Shown here: piece by piece, positions 19,001-26,398 of the stretch | How positions within the stretch are numbered: position 1 is the stretch's first letter | Layout: each line of letters opens with the position of its first letter | Assembly: GCA_039819225.1 (NCBI GenBank) | Contig: JBCBSN010000005.1 | Location: forward strand, 1 to 41,100 | Direction of reading: 5' to 3' | Source: Ulvibacterium sp039819225 | Lineage (GTDB): Bacteria; Bacteroidota; Bacteroidia; Flavobacteriales; Flavobacteriaceae | Length of the DNA: 41,100 nucleotides | Notes under the pieces: generated by a model | Seen by the model: only the letters and a program-made list of their open reading frames with translations | What the model was told of the DNA's origin: nothing | Database searches by the model: none | Made by a program: the position numbers and the translations under genes

Positions 19001-19474
19001 GCAGCACTGGAACTGGACGATGTATATGGGGAAAAGGCCTTGCAAAATTCCCTTCATTATACTACGGATACCTTTGCCTCTTCCTATATCGAAAATCTCG
19101 GCGATGGAACTTTTTCCCTTTCTCCCCTACCCAATTATGCACAATTATCCAATATTAATGATATGATCCTAGACGATTTTGATCAGGATGGGCATCTGGA
19201 TGTATTGGCCGTACAAAATCTTTTTGTCTCTGAAATCGAGACCCCAAGAAATGATGCGGGTACGGGACTTTTGCTTTTGGGCAAAGGGGACGGTACCTTT
19301 ACTGTTTGCCAGTACGCACAAAGTGGTTTCTTTGCCAATGGGGATGCCAAGAAAATCATTCCGCTTACAACCCCCAATGGAAAAAAAGTAGTCGTGGGTA
19401 GCAACAATGGAAAACTGCAGACTTTTGAATTTAATGGAAATGGGGCTGTAGAGGCTAATTCTTTGAACAGGTAA
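16094..19474 (+). CDS. FG-GAP/VCBS repeat protein with ASPIC/UnbV domain
   Basis: A 1126-residue secreted protein. A hydrophobic signal segment at about 14-31 is followed by two FG-GAP beta-propeller blocks. I count about 14 calcium-loop motifs of the form DxNxDGxxD, for example DFNNDGLQDIFF, DVNNDGHLDIYV, DYDKDGLLDLFL and DYDEDGDMDLFV. Between the blocks, near residues 560-620, SVAITWPDGSKTIRRNL and NQTVPLN match the ASPIC/UnbV domain. No lipobox or type IX sorting domain is evident. Such proteins commonly accompany SusCD pairs in Flavobacteriia; role probably binding of glycan or another surface ligand, not established. A TTG at 16085 is open in frame, but the ATG at 16094 is preferred. Confidence 0.88.
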   Translation: MKEQAYFFKWSGLPMVALLFSSWLGVTQQVPKRFSLLDASETGITFTNIIRDSQEKNLLMYANFYGGAGVGVGDFNNDGLQDIFFAGNTVPDKLYMNQGNFSFKDVTPTSGIQDDGGWSTGVTLADVNNDGHLDIYVSRELYDDKPEWRTNLLYINKGDGTFTERAKEFGVADSQRTRHATFLDYDKDGLLDLFLLTQPPNPGSYSKFFGTDLQSPEYHMTLLKNTGKDRFVDVSEQAGVKMTGFPNGVSASDLNNDGWTDLYIANDFQIADFLLINNRDGTFTNTVDQAMNHISYYSMGVDVADINNDALLDVFVLDMVAEDNFRQKSNMSGMNPKAFWKVVSDGGHYQYMYNALHLNNGNGTFSDVAQIAGMAATDWSWANLMADFDNDGLKDAFVTNGLLYDIRNTDADRNVAAYINKITYDYVLNNPDGGDLKSIWEILDLDKVIALMPSQPLKNYVFKNRGGLRFKKVMDDWGLDQESFSNGAAYADFDNDGDLDLVVNNINSKAFVYRNNSEKIGKANYLRFELKDPSHKPVFGTRALLYSGKDIQLQETTNVRGIYSTSEAFLHFGLGDLTKVDSVAITWPDGSKTIRRNLAVNQTVPLNKEDALQPEAVALASKTKAPFFIEDSNFLEHAHTENSFDDYALQVLLPHKLSQFGPALAQGDINNDGLDDFFVGGATGYPAALYLQQTDGSFLKQGEDFWGKEKGYEDVDALFVDINNDGLQDLYVVSGGNEYPKNDLHYVDRVYMNKGNGSFGKGAIVNVLPMSGSVVKAQDYDEDGDMDLFVGGRHVPGNYPLPASSMLLKNENGQLVNASRKMAKGFKDLGMVTDATWSDYDDDGDMDLVVVGEWMPLTFFKNGDNELHKDTEIRGLELSKGWWFSLEKGDFDEDGDMDFIAGNLGLNYKYKTSTETPFDIYFNDFDKNGRPDIVLGYYNEDKHYPLRGFSCSSEQIPQLKEKFKKYDVFAALELDDVYGEKALQNSLHYTTDTFASSYIENLGDGTFSLSPLPNYAQLSNINDMILDDFDQDGHLDVLAVQNLFVSEIETPRNDAGTGLLLLGKGDGTFTVCQYAQSGFFANGDAKKIIPLTTPNGKKVVVGSNNGKLQTFEFNGNGAVEANSLNR

Positions 19475-19527
19475 AAAATGTTCTATTTTTCAAATAGCTT
19501 AGGAATCCTTTTTGTTGCATTCCTCCC

Positions 19528-22500
19528 CTACCGCAGCACCGGCCGTATCACATAACTGTACCCCATATCCATAGGTTGTATCTGGTATTCTTCCAGAGCC
19601 ATAAAGCCCCAGCTGTTGTCTCCGCCGACTCCCATTTGGGCATAGTCGATATTGATGTTAACCAAGTCCCGTTTTACAATATCATAGGTGTGCCGTTGTT
19701 CCTTGGTAGCCCCAGGGTCAAAATCCGAGTTATATTGATGGTGGGCACTAAAACCGAAGTCCTGGGGCGCATATACTTCAATGCCCTTCCCTTCTTTATC
19801 CAGAAATTTTACCCATCTCATATCCGAGCGGTTCCCATTTTCCTGGGGGCGAATATAGGGATAGTACAAATCGGCTACCGGAGCTTTATACGTCCCCAGT
19901 AAAGCAGAGGTTTTCCGATCCTTATAGTTTTCATGGGGGCCACGGCCGTACCACTGCACCTGATCGTAGCTATCCTTTAGGATAAAGTTATTGCCAAAGC
20001 GAGGCAGGACGGGCAAATCTCCGGATATTCCCGCAAGTTGATTTGTGATACGAATTTCACCTTGGTCGTTAATATCGAATTTTATGCTGATTTCCCCGTT
20101 AACTGCTGGCAGCCCATACGTTGCGGTCAATTGCAACGTGGCATCCTTGATTTGAAAAGGATTTTCGGCAAGGGTTAACATATCCACGGTTCCTTTTTGT
20201 GAATCGGATAATAGCTTAAACCCCTTTAAAACCTGATTTTCCGTAGCCTTTTTCCATACCCCGAGTTTTTTGGGCATGTTGTACCCAAAATCATTGTCCG
20301 TTGGGGCGCGCCAAAAGTTGGCCCGCATTCCTTGGAGCAATAGATTGCCTTGGCCATAATCCAAGGATAGCAATTCCCCATTATCCGTATCGAACTTCAT
20401 TTCAAAGCCCTCCCCCGAAACGGTGACCGTACCGTCACTGGAAGATACGGAGAATCCGTTCCCAAAATCCCCGGCTTCAAATACATCGGGTACATAACTT
20501 GATAGCGAAAACTGCTCATAGGCTACCATATAATTTTCAGGAACCAAAGCCGTTCCCGTATTCGTTTTGGCGTATACGTTTAACAGGTATTCGGAATCCT
20601 TGTTTGCCAGAGCGGGCAAATCCACCTGAACTACCCTGAATTGTTGGGCGGGCACATCCAGTTCCGGAAGTTTTCCCGAAGCAACGGACTTGCCATCTTC
20701 CAATAGCTCCCAAGAAAAACGGAACTGCCTTAGGTTGGTAAAATCATATTGGTTGGAAATCTTGATACGGCCCGCTTGCGCTCCCGCTTTATCAAAACGT
20801 ATGGCTTGGTATACTTTTTTCAGTTCATGTAGCAAAGGCTGTACGCTCCTATCCGGGTTTACCACCCCGTTGAGGCAAAAGTTGGCATCATTTTGAAGGT
20901 CCTGGCCACCCAGATCACCGCCATAGGCCCAATACTCCCGTCCATCCTCCGTGGTCGTTTTTATACCCTGATCTACCCAGTCCCAAATAAAACCACCCTG
21001 CAATACATCGTACTTTTCTATAATATCCCAGTATTCTTGAAGATTTCCTAAACTGTTGCCCATGGCATGTGCATACTCGCATTGAATCAAGGGACGTTCT
21101 GGATTGCTTTTGGCATAAGCCTCCATATCCGGGATGCGCATATACATCGGGGCCTGTATGTCCGTATTGGTATAGGAGGTGGCCCCTTCATACTGTACCG
21201 GCCTTGTTGCATCGTTTTTCTTTAACCAATCATAGGTGGCAAAAAAATTGGCCCCGTTCCCAGCTTCGTTCCCTAGGGACCAGGTAACAATGGAGGTAAA
21301 ATTCTTATCACGTTCAAACATCCGTACGGTCCTATCCAGATGCATGGCCTTCCACTGCGGCTGGTAGGCGGGATGCTTTGCCTGGGCCTCCGTGTTGTTG
21401 TCCAGACCTTGATTGGTGGCCCCCATGCCATGGGACTCAATATTGGCCTCATCCACTACATAAAATCCATAACGATCACACATACGATAAAAATGTGGAT
21501 CCTTGGGATAATGGCTGCAGCGGATGGCATTGAGGTTATTTCGCTTCATAAGTTCCAAATCCTTTAGGGTAAGGGACTCGGGAACTACGTGGCCCGTTTC
21601 GTCATTATGATCATGCAGATTTGCACCTTTGATCAATACCGGCTTTCCGTTGACCAGGAATTGGTTGTTTTTGATCTCTATTTTCCTAAAACCGATCTTA
21701 AAGCTCACTGCCTCCATAGTGTTGCCCTTCCCATCCTTTAGATGGAGCAGTAGTGTATATAGATTCGGTTTTTCCGCATTCCAGGTCTTCACGTCGGGGA
21801 TTGTTTTTTCAAAACGAATGGGAGTCCCATTTCCTTCCATAGGTATATTCTTGACACCAGTAAATACTTCAGTGGTTCCATCCAACAACTTCACCTCCAA
21901 TTCCTGTCCCTTTGGATTATCGATATCCACTTGCAACTGAAATGCACCATCCGAATAGTTATTCTCCAAATCGGCCACAGCAGTGAAATCCTTGATCGTG
22001 GTCTTATGGGTCGCATAGAGGTAAACATCCCTATGGATACCGCTTAAACGCCAAAAATCCTGATCTTCCATATAACTGGCATCGGACCATTTAAGCACCT
22101 GTACTGCCACCGTATTTTCTCCCGGTCTCACAATATCGGTAACCTCAAAGGCGGCCGGGGTCTTGCTCCCTTCGTTATAACCTACCATTTGACCATTGAC
22201 CCATACGTACATGGCCCCGCTCACGCCTTCAAAATGGAGGTACACCTTTTTGCCGTCCCATTCCCGGGGCATCTCAAATTTCCGCTTATAACTACCTACG
22301 GGATTGGCCGTATGGGGAATATAGGGCGGATTCGCCGGGAACATGTAGGTAACGTTGGTATACACGGGGATACCATGCCCCTGTATTTCCCAATTGGAAG
22401 GTACGGGAATAGTATCCCAGCCCGTAAGGTCAAAACCCTCGGTATAAAAATCATCGGGCCGTTCCATAGGATTTTTGGACCAATAAAAGTCCCAGGTACC

Positions 22501-22734
22501 GTTTAAAGACCTATATAAATTGGAGTTTGCCCAATGTTCATTTTTTAAGGCTTCATCAACATCAGTATAGCGATAAAAAGAGGCCACGGGATCTTCACGA
22601 CCAATCTGGAATATTTCTGGATCCTCCCATTCCGGGTTTTCCCATGTTGTCGAGGAATATACAGGTCTTTTAACCTCCTCGGCACATGAAATCAGCACAA
22701 CTGCAATCAACAAAAATGGGACTTTCCTAGACAT
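19528..22734 (-). CDS. GH2 beta-galactosidase lipoprotein
   Basis: A 1068-residue glycoside hydrolase family 2 enzyme with the five-domain LacZ plan: sugar-binding domain, Ig-like domain, TIM barrel, second Ig-like domain and a C-terminal beta-galactosidase small-chain domain. The acid/base Glu490 is in SLGNEAGNG and the nucleophile Glu553 in CEYAHAMGNS, both LacZ signatures; the CSHYPKDPHF stretch is also typical. Unlike cytosolic LacZ it has a lipoprotein signal (VVLISC, Cys17), so it acts in the periplasm or at the surface. The frame is open upstream to 22809, but that extension runs through a terminator hairpin, so the ATG at 22734 is used. It would remove terminal beta-linked galactose from imported oligosaccharides. 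Confidence 0.93.
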   Translation of the reverse strand: MSRKVPFLLIAVVLISCAEEVKRPVYSSTTWENPEWEDPEIFQIGREDPVASFYRYTDVDEALKNEHWANSNLYRSLNGTWDFYWSKNPMERPDDFYTEGFDLTGWDTIPVPSNWEIQGHGIPVYTNVTYMFPANPPYIPHTANPVGSYKRKFEMPREWDGKKVYLHFEGVSGAMYVWVNGQMVGYNEGSKTPAAFEVTDIVRPGENTVAVQVLKWSDASYMEDQDFWRLSGIHRDVYLYATHKTTIKDFTAVADLENNYSDGAFQLQVDIDNPKGQELEVKLLDGTTEVFTGVKNIPMEGNGTPIRFEKTIPDVKTWNAEKPNLYTLLLHLKDGKGNTMEAVSFKIGFRKIEIKNNQFLVNGKPVLIKGANLHDHNDETGHVVPESLTLKDLELMKRNNLNAIRCSHYPKDPHFYRMCDRYGFYVVDEANIESHGMGATNQGLDNNTEAQAKHPAYQPQWKAMHLDRTVRMFERDKNFTSIVTWSLGNEAGNGANFFATYDWLKKNDATRPVQYEGATSYTNTDIQAPMYMRIPDMEAYAKSNPERPLIQCEYAHAMGNSLGNLQEYWDIIEKYDVLQGGFIWDWVDQGIKTTTEDGREYWAYGGDLGGQDLQNDANFCLNGVVNPDRSVQPLLHELKKVYQAIRFDKAGAQAGRIKISNQYDFTNLRQFRFSWELLEDGKSVASGKLPELDVPAQQFRVVQVDLPALANKDSEYLLNVYAKTNTGTALVPENYMVAYEQFSLSSYVPDVFEAGDFGNGFSVSSSDGTVTVSGEGFEMKFDTDNGELLSLDYGQGNLLLQGMRANFWRAPTDNDFGYNMPKKLGVWKKATENQVLKGFKLLSDSQKGTVDMLTLAENPFQIKDATLQLTATYGLPAVNGEISIKFDINDQGEIRITNQLAGISGDLPVLPRFGNNFILKDSYDQVQWYGRGPHENYKDRKTSALLGTYKAPVADLYYPYIRPQENGNRSDMRWVKFLDKEGKGIEVYAPQDFGFSAHHQYNSDFDPGATKEQRHTYDIVKRDLVNINIDYAQMGVGGDNSWGFMALEEYQIQPMDMGYSYVIRPVLR

Positions 22735-22778
22735 TGAAATCAGTTTAAAAATTACCGTTAAAGATACGACAAAGCCAT

Positions 22779-22805
22779 AAAAAAAGCCCGCATTACGCGG
22801 GCTTT
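22779..22805 (-). terminator. Terminator after the DUF2911 gene
   Basis: AAAGCCCGC (22783-22791) and GCGGGCTTT (22797-22805) form a perfect 9-bp stem with a 5-base loop. On the minus strand it is followed by a T run (A run 22779-22785 on the plus strand). It ends transcription of the DUF2911 gene just 45 bases before the beta-galactosidase start, so the latter needs its own promoter. Confidence 0.85.
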
Positions 22806-22827
22806 CCATATCGCAGGCGAGCTTCTT

Positions 22828-23670
22828 CTACTCAATTCCCCATGACTTTAGGGAAGCTTCGTTCATTTTTACATATTGCTCGTTACCTCTTTTCTTGGCG
22901 GCAGTGATGGAGTTTTTAGCCGCAGCAATGGCACCTTTCATATCGCCTAGTTTCTCATAAATAAGGGACTGTTGCCTACTCATCCAAAAGGCATCCTTGT
23001 CCATGGAAACGGCCTTGTCTATCCATTCCTTGGCCTGTTTCATGTCCTTGCCCTCCCCAAAGTAGTAGGAGGCAGCGGCATAATAGTCATTGGCGGTTGG
23101 CCCGCCCATGACGGCATCGATACTTTTTTGGGCCTTCATGGCAGTGGGCACGTTGATGGTTACCCCAACGTGGCTCCTTTCCCAGTTGAAGACCAATTCC
23201 ACGGAGTTGCTGGTGAGGTCGCCAAAAGTAATGGTAAAGGTCTCCACATCAAAGGGCAATTGCTTTACAGGCGCACTTACCTTGGCCACCACTTTGCTGT
23301 CGTCCCATTTTTGTGGGGTTCCCCCGCCCTTGGTATCCGTATAAAAAATAACCTCCCAAGACTGTTTTCCCGGTTTGGTGAAAATGGAATAGGTTCCGGC
23401 TTCCACTTCTTTCCCGCCAATGGTCACGTTATCCCCAAAGGAAATCAAGGTATAACCATTGGCCCCGGTACGCCATAATTCATCAAAGGGTACCAAACCT
23501 CCAAAAATGGTACGCCCCCGCATAGAAGGTCTAGAATATGTTACGGTAACATCCGTTAATCCCACTTTTTGCTCCAATTTGGAAAAAGGACTCGGAGCCG
23601 GGGTGTTCACTTGTGCTTCCGTGCTCACGGAAACTGTTGCAATGAATAATACAACTAAAAGCTTTTTCAT
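22828..23670 (-). CDS. DUF2911 domain-containing secreted protein
   Basis: A 280-residue protein with a signal peptide (MKKLLVVLFIATVSVSTEAQ) and a DUF2911 beta-sandwich domain at about residues 28-170, marked by VTVTYSRPSMRGRTIFGGLV and WRTGANGYT. The C-terminal 90 residues are helical with a TPR-like pattern (AASYYFGEGKDMKQAKEW, then YEKLGDMKGAIAAAKN). No catalytic residues are recognised. Periplasmic location is expected. It has its own promoter box upstream and a strong terminator downstream, so it is a single-gene unit. Confidence 0.88.
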   Translation of the reverse strand: MKKLLVVLFIATVSVSTEAQVNTPAPSPFSKLEQKVGLTDVTVTYSRPSMRGRTIFGGLVPFDELWRTGANGYTLISFGDNVTIGGKEVEAGTYSIFTKPGKQSWEVIFYTDTKGGGTPQKWDDSKVVAKVSAPVKQLPFDVETFTITFGDLTSNSVELVFNWERSHVGVTINVPTAMKAQKSIDAVMGGPTANDYYAAASYYFGEGKDMKQAKEWIDKAVSMDKDAFWMSRQQSLIYEKLGDMKGAIAAAKNSITAAKKRGNEQYVKMNEASLKSWGIE

Positions 23671-23696
23671 CTGTACTTAGGTTTTTTGAGTTTGGG

Positions 23697-23704
23697 CAAA
23701 ACTA
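23697..23704 (-). promoter_or_regulatory. -7 promoter box TAGTTTTG (minus strand)
   Basis: An exact TAnnTTTG match on the minus strand, 26 bases upstream of the DUF2911 start codon. A second near match (TATATTTA) lies just upstream. No clear -33 box. Confidence 0.45.
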
Positions 23705-23754
23705 AATATAAACGGAGGGGAGAGTTGTTAAGGAAGTCCTAAATATAGTAGGGT

Positions 23755-25005
23755 TCAATCCTTGAAAAAGGCTTTGGTCCTTCGATCATTCCCCAGATAA
23801 ACCGTAAGATAATAATAGGAAGGACGAAGGGCCGAAACATCAATGGCGTAATCCTCCAATTCTGTTTGAGTACCCTCTTGAATACGCTTGCCCGTAACAT
23901 CAAAGATGGCATATCCCAAAGGTGTTTTTTCCTTGCCCAAGCGAAACTCCAGCCAATCCGAGCCCCACTGCCGAAACACCAGAAAGGCATCATTGTCCAA
24001 ATCCCCGATTTCTGTAGGGTCTTGCCCTAACCCGCCTTCAGCATCATCTGGATTCTCTTCGGTTCCATCATCCATTTCCTCTTCTTCATCTTCTTCTGTG
24101 GGATCGTCATCTTCCCCATCCACAACCTCTGTTTCTGAAAAAGAAAAAAGTTGGGATGGCAACTGTATGGGAGGAAAGCTAAGGGAAACCTTCTCCGAAG
24201 AAAAAACGTAGGTACGGGTATCCACATAGGTGATACCTTCTATTTGGGCCAGGCCGATATCCAAATTGACCCGTTGAATCGTTCCATCAAAAGGGGAGGC
24301 AGCGGAAAAACCGTCCAACTTGATCAAAAAAGGAAAGAGTGTTTCTGAGTAGGCAGTGGCATAGATGGTTCCATTTTCCAGATTTTGGGTAGCCCCCGTT
24401 AATAGGCCTCCTATATCATAACTACCCAATTTAACAGCTTCATAGGTGCCTGGGGATTTTGGAACCGCATAGGCCGAAGTTCCCTGGGATACCCATTGTT
24501 TGGTAAACACCAAAAGTTGGTCTCCAAATACCACCAAAGCTTCCGCATCCCAATCGCTATTGCCGGTATTCGTAAAATCCTCTTGTTCCGGATAGCTAAA
24601 ATAGATGGGTTCGGCATTTACCATATTGGAGGAATCATAGGATTCCTTGGAAATCCTGTAAATAACGAGATCTTGTCTGGTGCCAAAGTTGTTCCCAAAA
24701 TCCCCGACATAAATGTACTGCCCATCTTGGGTCATATCTTCCCAATCTACATTTCTGGCATTTTCAATATTAACTTCCCGAACAATTTGTAGCGAGGTGG
24801 TATCCAACTCGTACAGTTTGGCCGCATTCCCAGAATCGCCATGCGTTATTAACCGATTGTTATAAAAAATGAGTCCGGATGATTCGGAAACCTCTATGGG
24901 CAGATTACCTTTCACCGTAACATCATCCTGGGAAAACAGGAAATGGGAAAGAAACAACAATGCGATATATAAAACCTTGATTCTCAATGCAAATTTTGGG
25001 AGCAA
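23755..25005 (-). CDS. Secreted beta-propeller-like protein with T9SS type A-like sorting domain
   Basis: A protein of about 416 residues in four parts. First, a signal peptide ending FLFSQ. Second, a domain of about 260 residues resembling beta-propeller repeats (VDWEDMTQDGQYIYVGDFGNN, EGITYVDTRTYVFSSEKVSL). Third, a very acidic linker at about 300-340 (DDDPTEEDEEEEMDDGTEEN). Fourth, a final segment of about 75 residues (LGYAIFDVTGKRIQEG to the end) that looks like a type A C-terminal sorting domain of the type IX secretion system. It should be exported across the outer membrane. No ATG is available: the start is TTG at 25005 or, giving a shorter signal peptide (MRIKVLYIALLF), TTG at 24987. 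Confidence 0.82.
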   Translation of the reverse strand: MLPKFALRIKVLYIALLFLSHFLFSQDDVTVKGNLPIEVSESSGLIFYNNRLITHGDSGNAAKLYELDTTSLQIVREVNIENARNVDWEDMTQDGQYIYVGDFGNNFGTRQDLVIYRISKESYDSSNMVNAEPIYFSYPEQEDFTNTGNSDWDAEALVVFGDQLLVFTKQWVSQGTSAYAVPKSPGTYEAVKLGSYDIGGLLTGATQNLENGTIYATAYSETLFPFLIKLDGFSAASPFDGTIQRVNLDIGLAQIEGITYVDTRTYVFSSEKVSLSFPPIQLPSQLFSFSETEVVDGEDDDPTEEDEEEEMDDGTEENPDDAEGGLGQDPTEIGDLDNDAFLVFRQWGSDWLEFRLGKEKTPLGYAIFDVTGKRIQEGTQTELEDYAIDVSALRPSYYYLTVYLGNDRRTKAFFKD

Positions 25006-25112
25006 TGTACAAAAAAATGATAGCTTCGCCCTATGACCCGTTTATCCGTTGAATGAACGATATACTTGACCGAACCTTGGTGTTTTTATTATTTGTTTAA
25101 CCATTTTAGCTT

Positions 25113-25141
25113 TTTGTTAAACAAATTTGAATCTATATTTG
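25113..25141 (+). promoter_or_regulatory. Bacteroidota promoter TTTG-N17-TATATTTG
   Basis: TTTG at 25113-25116 and TATATTTG at 25134-25141 are exact -33 and -7 matches with a 17-base spacer. The -7 box ends 14 bases before the ATG at 25156, so the leader is very short. It drives the SRPBCC-SDR-photolyase operon and is the clearest promoter in the window. Confidence 0.75.
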
Positions 25142-25155
25142 TACAAATCAGTTTT

Positions 25156-25653
25156 ATGAAGCTCTATCAACTGCGTTCCAAACAACTGCTGCCCATCGCT
25201 CAAGAAGAGGCATGGGACTTCTTGTCTGATCCGGTAAACCTACAGAAGATCACACCGCCGCATATGGGATTTCAAATCCTTTCAGGAGCGGATAGACCCA
25301 TGTTTCCCGGACAGATCATTCAATATAAGGTATCCCCTTTTTCTGGCTACACCACCAAATGGGTCACAGAGATCACCCATGTGAAGGAAGGGGAATACTT
25401 TGTGGACGAACAGCGGTTTGGTCCCTATGCCCTTTGGCATCACAAACATTTTTTGACTTCGGTAGACCAGGGGGTGCAAATGGAGGATATCATAGACTAT
25501 AAAATTCCTTTTGGGGTTTTGGGCCAATGGGCACATCCCCTTTTGGTTAGGAAACAACTCCTCACGATTTTTAAATACAGGGAAGAAAGATTAACGGCAT
25601 TATTTGGATCGGTAGAGAATAGCCCCAGGACACTTGAACTTAACTCTTTTTGA
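25156..25653 (+). CDS. SRPBCC family protein
   Basis: A 165-residue protein of the SRPBCC/START-like helix-grip fold: an N-terminal strand-helix (QLLPIAQEEAWDFLSDPVNL), antiparallel strands (FVDEQRFGPYALWHHKHFL) and a long C-terminal helix (VRKQLLTIFKYREERL). Such proteins bind hydrophobic ligands; the ligand is unknown. The frame is open upstream to 25066, but the promoter at 25113-25141 lies in that extension, so the ATG at 25156 is the start. It overlaps the start region of the SDR gene, and the SRPBCC-SDR-photolyase order suggests a light- or UV-related unit. Confidence 0.87.
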   Translation: MKLYQLRSKQLLPIAQEEAWDFLSDPVNLQKITPPHMGFQILSGADRPMFPGQIIQYKVSPFSGYTTKWVTEITHVKEGEYFVDEQRFGPYALWHHKHFLTSVDQGVQMEDIIDYKIPFGVLGQWAHPLLVRKQLLTIFKYREERLTALFGSVENSPRTLELNSF

Positions 25654-25655
25654 GA

Positions 25656-26345
25656 ATGAAGAAGAACATCCTATTGATCGGAGGCTCTAGGGGAATAGGT
25701 TTTGCCGTGGCGGAACGATTACAAGAAAATAGCAACCTATTCATTGCCTCCCGCTCGGAGGTAGATGGTATCCCCAATGCTATTCATTTGCCTTATGACG
25801 CTACAACCGATACCTTGGACATATCCTTGTTGCCAGATACATTACATGGCTTTGTGTACTGTCCTGGAAGTATAAACCTAAAACCGTTTAAGATGATGTC
25901 GTTGGATACTTTTAGGGAGGAAATGGAGTTGAATTTTTTTGGTCTCGTAAAGACCGTACAGCACATTATTCCCATTATGGCGGATGGGGGCAGTTTGGTC
26001 TTTTTTAGTACCGTAGCGGCAAGCAAGGGGATGCCTTTTCATACGAGCATCGCCGCTTCCAAAGGGGCTATTGAGGGTTTTGCCAAGTCCCTGGCCGCGG
26101 AGTACGCACCACGGCTAAGGGTAAATGTTGTAGCTCCCTCTTTGGTGAATACTCCTTTGGCCGGTCGTCTCTTGAACAATGAAAAGAAAAAAGAACTTAT
26201 GGCCCAACGCCATCCCCTGAAACGTGTTGGGGAGGCGGCGGATATTGCGGATTTGACCGTTTTTCTCTTAAGTTCGCAAAGCACTTGGATGTCCGGACAG
26301 GTAATCGGGGTCGACGGTGGGATTTCCAATCTACATATGAACTAG
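25656..26345 (+). CDS. SDR-family oxidoreductase lacking the catalytic tyrosine
   Basis: A 229-residue short-chain dehydrogenase/reductase. The cofactor loop is GGSRGIG (residues 9-15). The catalytic Ser118 is in VFFSTVAAS, and Lys136 is in SIAASKGAIEGF. The usual YxxxK is IxxxK here: Ile132 occupies the tyrosine position. The C-terminal SGQVIGVDGG is normal for classical SDRs. Without the tyrosine, ordinary carbonyl reduction is doubtful, so it may use another acid or act as a binding protein. The ATG at 25656 starts 2 bases after the SRPBCC stop. The next gene, a photolyase, starts 53 bases downstream. Confidence 0.88.
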   Translation: MKKNILLIGGSRGIGFAVAERLQENSNLFIASRSEVDGIPNAIHLPYDATTDTLDISLLPDTLHGFVYCPGSINLKPFKMMSLDTFREEMELNFFGLVKTVQHIIPIMADGGSLVFFSTVAASKGMPFHTSIAASKGAIEGFAKSLAAEYAPRLRVNVVAPSLVNTPLAGRLLNNEKKKELMAQRHPLKRVGEAADIADLTVFLLSSQSTWMSGQVIGVDGGISNLHMN

Positions 26346-26398
26346 GCAGGATTTTAGGGTTACCCATACTTTGCCGCACTTATCGCTTTAGACAGCAT

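Noticed and set aside
23888..24211. Serine-rich plus-strand frame opposite the secreted protein
   Set aside because: The serine run is only the reverse reading of the acidic linker codons.
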